Positions 24,136 to 32,441 of a DNA stretch of 35,146 bases are shown one piece after another. The DNA is taken from positions 1 to 35,146 of the forward strand of contig DAIDAU010000502.1 of assembly GCA_027310465.1 (NCBI GenBank), read 5' to 3'. The DNA comes from Rhodocyclaceae bacterium. GTDB taxonomy: Bacteria; Pseudomonadota; Gammaproteobacteria; Burkholderiales; Rhodocyclaceae. A program made the position numbers and the translations under genes. The notes under the pieces are model-generated. The model was not told where the DNA came from. It searched no databases and saw only the letters and a program-made list of their open reading frames with translations. Positions within the stretch are counted from its first letter, which is position 1; the number at the start of each line of letters is the position of its first letter.

Positions 24136-25095
24136 ATGAGCACGCCCGCCAATATCCCGTCGATCTTCGACATGAGCAGCATGGCTGCGCTGAAGAGCGC
24201 CGCCAAGCGCGACGATCCGGCGGCCGTCAAGGCGGCCGCGCAGCAGTTCGAGGCGCTGTTCCTGCAGATGATGCTGAAGTCGATGCGGGACGCTTCGCCC
24301 AGCGACGGGCCGTTCGACTCGGAGCAGACGCGCATGTACGAGTCGATGCTCGACCAGCAGATGGCTCAGGTGATGGCCGCGAGGGGCAGCACCGGCCTGG
24401 CCGCCGTCATCGAGAAGCAGCTCACGCGCGGCGGCGATCAGACGGCATCCTACGAGGGCGGACTGCCGCTGCATCCGACCGGCAAGGCCTTCCGGCTCGA
24501 CGGCGACAAAGGCTCGCTGCCGCTGAATCGCAACGCGCCGCCGGCAGCCATACCCTTGAACCCGTTTCAGCCGAACGGCGCGGGCGCCGCGCCCGCCGCG
24601 GGCAGCGCGGACGCTTCCGGCGACGCCCAGCCCGGAACGGCGGCCGCAAGCTTCATCGCGAAGCTGCAGCCCTATGCGGAACAGGCCGGCCGCGCCACCG
24701 GCATCCCGGCGCAATTTCTGCTGGCGCAGGCGGCGCTGGAAACCGGCTGGGGCCGCGCCGAGCCCCGTCTCGCGGACGGCCGGCCCAGCTACAACGTGTT
24801 CGGCATCAAGGCGGGGCGCAGCTGGAGCGGCTCCGCCGTCGATGCGACGACCACCGAGTACGTGGACGGCGCGGCGCAGCGCACCAGCGAACGATTCCGC
24901 GCCTACGGCTCCTATGCCGAAGCCTTTCAGGACTACGCCAACCTGCTGAAGTCCAATCCGCGCTATGCGGCCTTGCTCGGCAATCAGGACGCATCCGCGT
25001 TCGCCCGCGGCCTCCAGCAGTCCGGATATGCGACCGATCCGGCCTACGGCGCGAAGCTCAGCCGCATCATCGCCGGAATGCCGCGAGCCGCCTGA
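24136..25095 (+). CDS. flgJ: Rod-cap protein and peptidoglycan hydrolase FlgJ
   Basis: This 319-residue bifunctional protein has an N-terminal rod-binding domain (about 18-95, AAAQQFEALFLQMMLKSMRD). A Pro/Ala/Gly-rich linker follows, then a C-terminal glucosaminidase-type domain (about 172-319). That domain contains PAQFLLAQAALETGWGRAEP, with probable catalytic E202, then YNVFGIKAGRSWSG and RAYGSYAEAFQDYANLLKSN. It opens the wall for the rod. Both domains are complete. A spacer of 67 bases separates it from flgI and 103 from flgK. Confidence 0.96.
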   Translation: MSTPANIPSIFDMSSMAALKSAAKRDDPAAVKAAAQQFEALFLQMMLKSMRDASPSDGPFDSEQTRMYESMLDQQMAQVMAARGSTGLAAVIEKQLTRGGDQTASYEGGLPLHPTGKAFRLDGDKGSLPLNRNAPPAAIPLNPFQPNGAGAAPAAGSADASGDAQPGTAAASFIAKLQPYAEQAGRATGIPAQFLLAQAALETGWGRAEPRLADGRPSYNVFGIKAGRSWSGSAVDATTTEYVDGAAQRTSERFRAYGSYAEAFQDYANLLKSNPRYAALLGNQDASAFARGLQQSGYATDPAYGAKLSRIIAGMPRAA

Positions 25096-25120
25096 GCATC
25101 CGCGCTTCGCCGGCCTCCGC

Positions 25121-25136
25121 TGGCACATTCGTTGCT
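25121..25136 (+). promoter_or_regulatory. Sigma-54 promoter for flgKL
   Basis: TGGCACA-TTCG-TTGCT matches the sigma-54 consensus closely, with GG (25122-25123) and GC (25134-25135) separated by exactly 10 bases. It lies in the flgJ-flgK gap. Transcription would start near 25147, about 50 bases before flgK. Confidence 0.8.
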
Positions 25137-25152
25137 GCTTTTCTCCTGACAT

Positions 25153-25179
25153 TTGAGTTCGATCGGCGTCTGCCGATAT
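25153..25179 (+). promoter_or_regulatory. Sigma-28-like promoter for flgKL
   Basis: TTGAGTTC (25153-25160), 11 bases, then GCCGATAT (25172-25179). The -10 matches the sigma-28 consensus GCCGATAA at 7 of 8 and the -35 TAAAGTTT at 5 of 8, at correct spacing. The expected start, about 25186, falls at the AGGAG ribosome site (25186-25190), so the leader would be very short. Confidence 0.5.
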
Positions 25180-25198
25180 ACGAGTAGGAGCGCAACGG

Positions 25199-27469
25199 AT
25201 GGCGACCAGCATCATCAACAACGGACTGACGGGACTGCTCGCCGCCCAGGCGGGCATCCTCACGACCAGCCACAACATCTCCAACGCTTCGACCCCGGGG
25301 TACAGCCGCCAGCAGATCGTCCAGACGACGAACCAGCCGATGCAGACCGGGTCCGGTTTCTTCGGCCAAGGCACCAACGTCCAGACGGTGCAGCGCGTCT
25401 ACAGCTCGTACCTGACCGGCAGCGTGATGGCGGCGCAGACGCAGGTCGGCCAGATGGACGCGTACCTCGCGCAGGTCCAGCAGATCGACAACATGCTGGC
25501 GGATTCGAGCGCGGGATTGAGTCCAGCGCTGTCCGACTTCTTCAAGGGCGTCCAGGACGTTGCCGCCAATCCGAGTTCGATCCCGGCGCGGCAGTCCCTG
25601 CTGTCGGCCGCGCAGGCGCTGGCCTCGCGCTTCCAGTCCGTCAACCAGAACCTGGACGAGCAGCGCCAGGGCGTTAACGAGCAGATCACCAGCGAAGTCA
25701 CCCTGATCAACTCCTACACTTCGCAGCTCGCCGCGGTGAATCAGCAGATCATCCTCGCCAGCTCGGGCAACTCGAATCAGCAGCCCAACGACCTGCTCGA
25801 CCAGCGCAACCAGCTGCTGCAGGACCTGAACAAGGAAGTCCGCGTCACCACCGCGACGCAGACCGACGGCACCGTCAGCGTGTTCATCGGCAACGGCCAG
25901 CCGGTCGTCATGGGCACCAGCTCCTATTCGCTGGTCGCGCAGCCGTCGACGAGCGACCCGCAGGAAACCGTGGTGGGCCTCAAGGCCATCAACGGCAACG
26001 TCATCGAACTTCAGCAGAGCCTGCTGACGGGCGGGACGCTGGGCGGCTTGATGGCGTTCAGGAGCGAGTCGCTGGATTCGGCGCAGAACCAGCTGGGCCG
26101 CATCGCCGTCGATCTGGCCCAGACCGTCAATGCGCAGCACGCGCTCGGCCAGGACCTGAACGGCGCGCTGGGCGGCAGCCTGTTCACCTTCCCGGCCAAT
26201 GCGTCGAGCAACATGTACGCGTATACGAACCTGTACGCCAGCAAGAACAATACGGGCAACGCGGTTCTGACGGCGCAGGTCATCCAGAGCGATTACCGCG
26301 TCGTATATAACAGCGGCACGAATCAATACGACGTCTTCCGCCTCAGCGCCAACGGCGCCATGGCACCCGCGTCGGCCGGCAGTGCCATCGCCTCTTTTCC
26401 GGTGGGCGGGCAGATCGCCATCGACGGCGTGACCATCCAGGATACGGGCAGTCCCCCGTCGGCAGGTCCGCCGCCCGACGTAGCCGGCTTTACCGTCAAG
26501 CCGGGGAATCCGGCGGCGACCCGAGTTGTCGCCGATTCCAACAACTTCGAAGCCAGCGGCAACACCGCGTCACTGTCCTCCACGCAGGCGGGCGGGGGCG
26601 CGCTGACCGCCAGCGACTACCGCATCGATTACACGAGCAGCGGCTACGTGGTGACACGCCTGTCCGACAACACGGTGCTTGCTCCGACCACTAACAGCGT
26701 GCCGGCCAACAGCATCACGTTCGAGGGCGTGACGGTCCAGATGACCGGCACGCCGAGGGTCGGCGACAGCTATATCCTGCAGCCGACCCGCGAGGCGGCG
26801 CGCGACATTACCGTCAATATTTCCGATCCTAGGCTGGTGGCTGCCGGCGCGCCTTTCCGCACCCGCGTGGATTCCGGCAACACCGGCTCCGCCGCCATCG
26901 ATGCGGGAAGCATGGTGACGCTCGATCCGACCGCCGTTCCGCTGGGCGGCACCGTTACGCTGACCTATGCGAGCGCAACCAACACCTGGGCGATTTCCGG
27001 TCCGGTCCCGTGGAACGGCAAGACGATTCCGAGCGGCGCCTTCACGGCGGGGCAGCAGAACGTCATCGACCTCAACGGCATCCGGTTCACGCTGTCGGGC
27101 GTGCCGCAGAACGGCGACAAGGTCTACCTGGAGCCCAACTCCAGCGGCGTCTCCGACAACCGCAACGCCCAGGCGCTGGGCGCCCTGCAGACGACGCGGC
27201 TGATGGAAGGCAACTCGGCGACCTTCGAAGAGGCCTACTCGCAGATCGTCAGCCAGATCGGCAACAAGACGCGCGAGGTGACGGTGACCGGCAAGGCCCA
27301 GCAGGCGCTGGCGAATCAGGCCAACGACGCCGTGCAGCAGCTCTCCGGCGTCAACCTCGACGAGGAGGCGGCCAACCTGATCCGCTACCAGCAGGCCTAC
27401 CAGGCTTCGGCGAAGATGATCGACGTCGGCAGCAAGCTGTTCGACACTTTCCTGTCGGCGATCGGCTAA
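25199..27469 (+). CDS. flgK: Hook-filament junction protein FlgK, enlarged
   Basis: This 756-residue junction protein is much longer than the 550 or so residues common in enteric bacteria. The N terminus (GLTGLLAAQAGILTTSHNIS, then NASTPGYSRQQIV) and the C terminus (LSGVNLDEEAANLIRYQQAY, then QASAKMIDVGSKLFDTFLSA) are typical. The extra length is a beta-rich middle with repeated units starting at SDYRVVY (364) and SDYRIDY (472), and the motif G-x-P-x-x-GD-x-Y-x-L-x-P around 522 and 639. FlgN should be its chaperone. The ATG at 25199 follows AGGAG. Sigma-54 and sigma-28-like promoters lie upstream. Confidence 0.96.
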   Translation: MATSIINNGLTGLLAAQAGILTTSHNISNASTPGYSRQQIVQTTNQPMQTGSGFFGQGTNVQTVQRVYSSYLTGSVMAAQTQVGQMDAYLAQVQQIDNMLADSSAGLSPALSDFFKGVQDVAANPSSIPARQSLLSAAQALASRFQSVNQNLDEQRQGVNEQITSEVTLINSYTSQLAAVNQQIILASSGNSNQQPNDLLDQRNQLLQDLNKEVRVTTATQTDGTVSVFIGNGQPVVMGTSSYSLVAQPSTSDPQETVVGLKAINGNVIELQQSLLTGGTLGGLMAFRSESLDSAQNQLGRIAVDLAQTVNAQHALGQDLNGALGGSLFTFPANASSNMYAYTNLYASKNNTGNAVLTAQVIQSDYRVVYNSGTNQYDVFRLSANGAMAPASAGSAIASFPVGGQIAIDGVTIQDTGSPPSAGPPPDVAGFTVKPGNPAATRVVADSNNFEASGNTASLSSTQAGGGALTASDYRIDYTSSGYVVTRLSDNTVLAPTTNSVPANSITFEGVTVQMTGTPRVGDSYILQPTREAARDITVNISDPRLVAAGAPFRTRVDSGNTGSAAIDAGSMVTLDPTAVPLGGTVTLTYASATNTWAISGPVPWNGKTIPSGAFTAGQQNVIDLNGIRFTLSGVPQNGDKVYLEPNSSGVSDNRNAQALGALQTTRLMEGNSATFEEAYSQIVSQIGNKTREVTVTGKAQQALANQANDAVQQLSGVNLDEEAANLIRYQQAYQASAKMIDVGSKLFDTFLSAIG

Positions 27470-27479
27470 GGAGACGGCA

Positions 27480-29180
27480 ATGCGCATCAGCACCTCGCAA
27501 ATCTATCAAACCGGCATCCGCTCCATCAACGACCAGACGGTGACGCTCCTGCGCAACCAGCAGATGCTGTCGTCCGGCCGCCGTGTCGTCACGCCGGCGG
27601 ACGATCCGGTCGCCGCGGCGCGCGCGCTCGTCGTGACCGAGGCGAAGGACATCAATGCGCAATTCGGCACCAACCAGGGCAACGCCAAGGACGCGCTGAA
27701 CCTCGAGGAATCCCAGATGTCGAGCCTGGGCGACCTGCTGACGCGCGTGCGCCAGCTCGCCGTGCAGGGGGGGGATGGCGCCCTGTCCGCGAACGACCTC
27801 AAGAGCATCTCCGCCGAATTGCGCTCGCGCTTCGAGGAACTGCTGGGCATCGCCAACACGACCGACAGCAACGGCGACTTCATCTTCTCCGGCAACATGG
27901 GAGGCACCAAGCCGTTCGGCGCCAACGTCGATGGCCTCAACGCGGCGCCGGGCAACGAAGTCACCTATTCCGGGGACAGCGGGCAGCGCAACCTGCAGGT
28001 GTCCGCCACGCGCTTCCTCCAGACCAGCGACGCCGGCGATGCCATCTTCAGGCAGATCGCGAACGGCAACGGCAGCTTCGTCACGGACTACAACACCACG
28101 AACACCGGGACGGGCGTCGTCGATGCCGGCAGCGTGCTCAATTCCGCGACCTGGGACGCGCTGCCGAACAAGGACTACTCGATCAACTTCTGGGTGGACG
28201 CCAACGGCATCGCCGGCACGCCCGGCACGACGTACTACGACATCGTCGATACGACCACGGGGAACTCGCTGCTGACGGGGAATCCGCCAGTCGTGCCGGG
28301 TTCCACGTCGGCCGGGCCGCCGCCGGTGCCGAGCCTCGCGACCGCGGGGCTGCGGACCTACCATGATGCCAACGCGATCCAGCTGAGCAAGCAGCCCGGC
28401 GATCCCGGGCCGGCGTTCGACCTCGGCTCGAGCGTCACCATCACGGGCTCGCCCGCCAGCGGCGACACCTTCACGATTGCGCCGAGCACGACGCAGAGCG
28501 TCTTCAAGACCGTCGCGAACCTGATCGGAGCGCTGGACGGACAGAGCTACAGCACGCTGACCGGAACGGCTTTTGCCGGACCGCTGACCATAAATGCCGC
28601 CAACAACACGCTGAGCCTCACGGTCAATGGCGTGCAGAAGAATATCGTGGTGCCCAGCGGTACCTATGGCAATTCGATTACGCTGGCGAACGCCATCAAC
28701 GCCGCCATCGCCGATCCCGTCAACGGCTTCGGCACCAACGTCGCCACCGCGTCAGGCATCAACGGCAACATCGTGCTGACGGCGCCGTCGAACGGCAGCA
28801 ACAGTGCGGGCATTTCGGTCGTCTCGGGCACCTTGGCGGTCGCCAGCGTTTTCGGCACGGCAACGCCGACCGCGGGCACGATCACGCGGAGCTCGACGGC
28901 CCTGGCCAACCAGATCAGCCAGGCCCTCACCAACATCGACCAGGCCTACGACAACGTGTTGCGCGTACGCTCGGGCATCGGCGCCCGCTTGAACGAGCTG
29001 GATTCGCTGTCCAGCGTCAATCAGGACGTGAATCTGCGCTACCAGGAAACGCTGTCCAACCTGCAGGACGTCGACTACGCGAAAACCATCAGCGACCTGC
29101 AGCAGAACCAGAACAACCTGGATGCGGCGCAGAAGTCGTACATGAAGGTGACCCAGCTGGGACTATTCAACTATCTCTGA
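27480..29180 (+). CDS. flgL: Hook-filament junction protein FlgL, enlarged
   Basis: This 566-residue protein is longer than typical FlgL. The N terminus (MRISTSQIYQTGIRSINDQT, then LLRNQQMLSSGRRVVTPADD) and the C terminus (LRYQETLSNLQDVDYAKTIS, then LQQNQNNLDAAQKSYMKVTQ) are of FlgL/flagellin type. The inserted middle includes a beta unit like those of FlgK (DYSINFW at 232, ending GSPASGDTFTIAPS near 335). A module at about 365-467 is closely related to the FlgE insert (SLTVNGVQKNIVV, then GTLAVASVFGTATPT). It starts 10 bases after flgK. Confidence 0.95.
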   Translation: MRISTSQIYQTGIRSINDQTVTLLRNQQMLSSGRRVVTPADDPVAAARALVVTEAKDINAQFGTNQGNAKDALNLEESQMSSLGDLLTRVRQLAVQGGDGALSANDLKSISAELRSRFEELLGIANTTDSNGDFIFSGNMGGTKPFGANVDGLNAAPGNEVTYSGDSGQRNLQVSATRFLQTSDAGDAIFRQIANGNGSFVTDYNTTNTGTGVVDAGSVLNSATWDALPNKDYSINFWVDANGIAGTPGTTYYDIVDTTTGNSLLTGNPPVVPGSTSAGPPPVPSLATAGLRTYHDANAIQLSKQPGDPGPAFDLGSSVTITGSPASGDTFTIAPSTTQSVFKTVANLIGALDGQSYSTLTGTAFAGPLTINAANNTLSLTVNGVQKNIVVPSGTYGNSITLANAINAAIADPVNGFGTNVATASGINGNIVLTAPSNGSNSAGISVVSGTLAVASVFGTATPTAGTITRSSTALANQISQALTNIDQAYDNVLRVRSGIGARLNELDSLSSVNQDVNLRYQETLSNLQDVDYAKTISDLQQNQNNLDAAQKSYMKVTQLGLFNYL

Positions 29181-29190
29181 AGATGCGGCG

Positions 29191-29658
29191 ATGAGATTCG
29201 GACTCGCAATGCTGGCGGCGGCCGCCCTCGCAGGATGCGGCAGCTTCAGCATCCCGACCAACGTCAGCGGCAACCTGCCGCGCTCCGGCACCGTGATCCC
29301 CAGCACGACGCTCAACCTCGCGCCCTCGGTGTCGATCGCGCTCGAAAAGGTCGTGTATTGGGGCATGTACGCCGGCGCCGCCTACCTGATCCTCGATCCG
29401 CTCGCGCCCAACTGGGACATCGAGCAGGCGCGCTTTCCCGACGAGCAGTACCACCTGTCGCTGCACATGAAGCGTTTCTACGCCGGCGGCGCCGGCGAGG
29501 CGCGCGTCGTCTTCCATCGCCGCGCCAAGGAGCTGATGCGGGAGCGCGGCTACGACGGCTACCAGGTGGTCGAGTACAACGAGGGCCTCGAATCCTCGGT
29601 GCTCGGCTCGCAGCGCACGGCGGAGGGCGTGATCCGCCTCACCGGGGCGGACAGCTAG
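29191..29658 (+). CDS. Small predicted lipoprotein after flgL
   Basis: This 155-residue protein has a short signal peptide with lipobox LAGC and Cys at residue 16, so it should be membrane-anchored. The mature part includes VVYWGMYAGAAYLILDPLAP and RFPDEQYHLSLHMKRFYAGG, then a basic helix (FHRRAKELMRERGYDGYQVV). I do not recognise the family. It starts 10 bases after flgL, so it is probably co-transcribed with the junction genes. Its TAG stop overlaps the convergent fliR stop in the tetramer CTAG. Confidence 0.85.
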   Translation: MRFGLAMLAAAALAGCGSFSIPTNVSGNLPRSGTVIPSTTLNLAPSVSIALEKVVYWGMYAGAAYLILDPLAPNWDIEQARFPDEQYHLSLHMKRFYAGGAGEARVVFHRRAKELMRERGYDGYQVVEYNEGLESSVLGSQRTAEGVIRLTGADS

Positions 29659-30440
29659 CCGCCCGCGACCTTCATGATCGCGGCCATCGCATCGAACGAC
29701 TGGTCGAACAGGCGTTCCAGCGCCGCGGCGAAGTAGGGCAGCGAGATCGTGATGACGGCGAAGCCGGCGAAGATCGTCACCGGGAAGCCGACGGCGAACA
29801 GGTTCAGCTGCGGTGCCACGCGCGAGAGCACGCCCATGGCGATGTTGGCGATCAGCAGCGCGGCGATCAGCGGCAGCGCGAGCAGGACACCCGCCGCGAA
29901 CATGGTTCCGGCCCAGGCCAGCAAGGTGACGAAGCCCTTGGCTGCGAACGGCACCGTGGAGACCGGCAGCAGCGTGAAGCTCCGCGCCAGCAGCGACAGC
30001 ATCAGCAGGTGGCCGTTCAGCGCGAGGAAGATCAGGGTCGCCAGCAGGGCCATGAACTCGCTGACCACCGGCGCCTGCGACGAAGTGGTCGGGTCGTAGA
30101 ACACCGCGAACGACAGGCCCATCTGCAGGCCGATCAGCTGGCCTGCCACGTCCACCGCAGCGAAGGCGATGCGCAGCGCAAACCCGATCAGCGTGCCGAT
30201 GGCGACCTGTTCGAAGACGATCGCCAGCCCGATCCACGAGCCGGCCGGGACGGCGGGCATCGGCGGCAGGGCGGGGATGAGCGCCAGCGTGATCGCGACG
30301 CCGAAGACCACCTTGATGCGCTCGGGCAGCGAGATGTTGCTGAACACCGGCGCCACCGAGACCAGCGCCAGCACGCGCGCCAGCGGGAACACCAGCATGG
30401 CCAGCCAGGCGTCGAGCTGGGCCGAGCTGACGGAGATCAT
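29655..30440 (-). CDS. fliR: Flagellar export gate protein FliR
   Basis: This 261-residue membrane protein has six or so hydrophobic segments. FliR features include FEQVAIGTLIGFALRIAFAA, then VDVAGQLIGLQMGLSFAVFY, and the C-terminal LNLFAVGFPVTIFAGFAVIT. The ATG at 30440 overlaps the fliQ stop (ATGA). An in-frame start at 30506 would extend far into fliQ and lacks family character. It is the last gene of the fliK-to-fliR operon. Confidence 0.96.
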   Translation of the reverse strand: MISVSSAQLDAWLAMLVFPLARVLALVSVAPVFSNISLPERIKVVFGVAITLALIPALPPMPAVPAGSWIGLAIVFEQVAIGTLIGFALRIAFAAVDVAGQLIGLQMGLSFAVFYDPTTSSQAPVVSEFMALLATLIFLALNGHLLMLSLLARSFTLLPVSTVPFAAKGFVTLLAWAGTMFAAGVLLALPLIAALLIANIAMGVLSRVAPQLNLFAVGFPVTIFAGFAVITISLPYFAAALERLFDQSFDAMAAIMKVAGG

Positions 30441-30706
30441 CCGATCATGCCGGGGATAGCCTCGAACAGCCGCCGCATGTAATCGGTCATCAGCGTGATC
30501 ATCCACGGGCCGAAGACGATGAGGACGCCGAAGAGCACGACGACCTTGGGCACGAAGGACAGCGTCGCCTCGTTGATCGACGTCGCCGCCTGGAAGATGC
30601 TGACCAGCAGGCCGGTGGCCAGCGCGGCGATGAACAGCGGCGCGGAAACGGTCAGCATGAGTTCGATGGCGTTGCGGCCGATCTCGATTACGGTGGCGGG
30701 CGTCAT
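30437..30706 (-). CDS. fliQ: Flagellar export gate protein FliQ
   Basis: This 89-residue protein with two membrane helices shows the conserved pattern ATGLLVSIFQAATSINEATL, then FVPKVVVLFGVLIVFGPWMI. Length equals that of the family. It lies 22 bases after fliP and overlaps fliR. Confidence 0.97.
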   Translation of the reverse strand: MTPATVIEIGRNAIELMLTVSAPLFIAALATGLLVSIFQAATSINEATLSFVPKVVVLFGVLIVFGPWMITLMTDYMRRLFEAIPGMIG

Positions 30707-30728
30707 GGCAAAGCGGTTCCTCGAAACG

Positions 30729-31490
30729 TCATCCGAAGCTGCGGACCAGCGAGGCGATGATCAGGTTCCAGCCGTCGACCAGCACGAACAGCATGATCTT
30801 GAACGGCAACGACACGATTACCGGCGACATCATCAGCATCCCCATCGACATCAGCACCGAGGCGACCACCATGTCGATGATGAGGAAGGGGACGAACACG
30901 ATGAAGCCGATCTGGAACGCGGTCTTCAGTTCCGAGGTGACGAAGGCCGGGATCAGCACGCGCATCGGCACGGCTTCCGGCGACGCGGGTTTCGGCTGGT
31001 TCGCCACCGTCGTGAAGGTGGCGAGATCGGCGTCGCGCGTCTGCCGCATCATGAAGGCGCGCAGCGGCACGGCGCCGCGATCGAGGGCCTCGAGGAAGGT
31101 GATCCTGTTCTCGGACAGCGGCACGTAGGCGTCGGCGTAGATCTTCTCGCCGACCGGCGCCATGATGAAGAAGGTGAGGAACAGCGCAAGCCCGACCATC
31201 ACCTGGTTGGGCGGCGAGGTCTGGGTGCCGAGCGCCTGGCGCAGCAGGCCGAAGACGATGATGATGCGCGTGAAGCTGGTCATCATCAGCAGCATCGCCG
31301 GGAGGAAGGTGAGCCCGGTGAGCAGCAGCAGGGTCTGGATCGACATCGACCACTGCGTGCCGCCGCCGGGCGTCGGGGTGCCTGTTATGGCGGGCAGCGC
31401 CTGGGCGAGCGCCGCGCACGGCAGCAGCGCCAGCAGGACGGCGAGGAGCTTGAGCGGCGCTGCGAAGCGGCGGCTACGCCTTGGGACCAC
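30729..31490 (-). CDS. fliP: Flagellar export gate protein FliP
   Basis: This 253-residue protein has a cleavable signal sequence (about 1-29) and the signatures [20 protein letters not shown], then [20 protein letters not shown], and [20 protein letters not shown] near the C-terminal membrane helices. It forms the export-gate core with FliQ and FliR. The GTG at 31490 overlaps fliO by 17 bases and directly precedes the signal peptide. Confidence 0.97.
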   Translation of the reverse strand: MVPRRSRRFAAPLKLLAVLLALLPCAALAQALPAITGTPTPGGGTQWSMSIQTLLLLTGLTFLPAMLLMMTSFTRIIIVFGLLRQALGTQTSPPNQVMVGLALFLTFFIMAPVGEKIYADAYVPLSENRITFLEALDRGAVPLRAFMMRQTRDADLATFTTVANQPKPASPEAVPMRVLIPAFVTSELKTAFQIGFIVFVPFLIIDMVVASVLMSMGMLMMSPVIVSLPFKIMLFVLVDGWNLIIASLVRSFG

Positions 31491-31887
31491 GGCGCCGTTC
31501 CGTCATCTGCTTGAGCCACCCCGCGAAGTCGCGCGCGGCTTCCGCGCCGCCCGGGGGCAGTTCCTGCCGCGGCACCTCGGCCAGCGTCGACACCTGGCCC
31601 TGCGCCACTCCCAGCACCAGCCAGCTGGAGCCGACCTCGAGCAGCACGACGCGCTCGCGCGGCCCCACCGAAATCCCCGAGACGACCCGCATCAGCCCGG
31701 AGCCGGGACCGCGGGGCAGCGAAAGGCGCTTGAGCAGCCACAGCGTGCCGAACAGCATGGCCAGGACCAGCCCGAGCCCGAACAGCATCTGCAGGATGCT
31801 GCTGCCGGTGTCGGGCAGGGCGGCCGTTTCGGCCCACGCGGCGGACGAGGGCGCCAGCAGCAACAGCACGGAGTAGGGAACGCGCAT
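31474..31887 (-). CDS. fliO: Export gate assembly protein FliO
   Basis: This 137-residue protein has a signal-like N terminus ([16 protein letters not shown]). A second membrane helix follows ([20 protein letters not shown], about 34-53), then the conserved cytoplasmic beta part ([20 protein letters not shown], then [11 protein letters not shown]). FliO helps FliP assemble. It is separated from fliN by 110 bases containing a strong hairpin. Confidence 0.93.
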   Translation of the reverse strand: MRVPYSVLLLLAPSSAAWAETAALPDTGSSILQMLFGLGLVLAMLFGTLWLLKRLSLPRGPGSGLMRVVSGISVGPRERVVLLEVGSSWLVLGVAQGQVSTLAEVPRQELPPGGAEAARDFAGWLKQMTERRRGPKA

Positions 31888-31928
31888 GGGACACCGAGGA
31901 CGTCAGGTGCCGCCAGAATATAAATGCG

Positions 31929-31951
31929 GCTCCGGCGCCGATCGCCGGAGC
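31929..31951 (-). other. Strong hairpin between fliN and fliO
   Basis: GCTCCGGCG (31929-31937), a 5-base loop, CGCCGGAGC (31943-31951): a perfect 9-bp stem in the 110-base fliN-fliO gap. No T tract follows on the minus strand, so it may be an mRNA processing or stability element rather than a terminator. The rest of the gap shows no clear promoter. Confidence 0.5.
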
Positions 31952-31997
31952 AAGCGAGGAAAAGCCGGGGTTATCCCAGGAAGAGCCCCGCGGCCGG

Positions 31998-32432
31998 TCA
32001 GCGATGAACCTTGCGCATGCGCTCCTGGGGCGTGATGATGTCGGTGAGGCGGATGCCGAACTTGTCGTTGACGACCACGACTTCGCCCTGCGCGATCAGC
32101 GTGCCGTTGACCAGCACGTCCATCGGTTCCCCGGCAAGGCCGTCGAGCTCGACCACCGAACCGTGCGCCAGCTGCAGCAGGTTGCGGATCGAGATCTTGG
32201 TGCGGCCGAGTTCCACCGTGAGGTGGACCGGAATGTCGAGGATGAGATCGAAGTCGCCTCCCGCCCCCGTCTTCGGCGCCGCGGCGGCCGAGAAATCGTC
32301 GAAGATCTTCGCCGGCTGGGCCTCGGGCGCCGCCGGGGCGGACGTGGCCGCGGCGGCGTCGGTCACCGTCTGCTCGTTCAATGCTGCAGCCCAATCGTCT
32401 TCCGAGATCTGGTGTTCTTGTTCGTCGCTCAT
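31998..32432 (-). CDS. fliN: Flagellar switch protein FliN
   Basis: This 144-residue C-ring protein has an acidic, Ala-rich N-terminal tail. The conserved C-terminal SpoA-like domain reads LDIPVHLTVELGRTKISIRN, then LLQLAHGSVVELDGLAGEPM, then VLVNGTLIAQGEVVVVNDKF. It works with FliM in rotation switching and export. It starts after fliM with GGAGC upstream. Confidence 0.97.
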   Translation of the reverse strand: MSDEQEHQISEDDWAAALNEQTVTDAAAATSAPAAPEAQPAKIFDDFSAAAAPKTGAGGDFDLILDIPVHLTVELGRTKISIRNLLQLAHGSVVELDGLAGEPMDVLVNGTLIAQGEVVVVNDKFGIRLTDIITPQERMRKVHR

Positions 32433-32441
32433 GGCGTGCTC

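Noticed and set aside
29235-30482. 415-codon plus-strand frame across the lipoprotein gene and fliR
   Set aside because: It is a charged, His/Arg/Gln-rich shadow. The minus strand encodes a full FliR with clear membrane helices.
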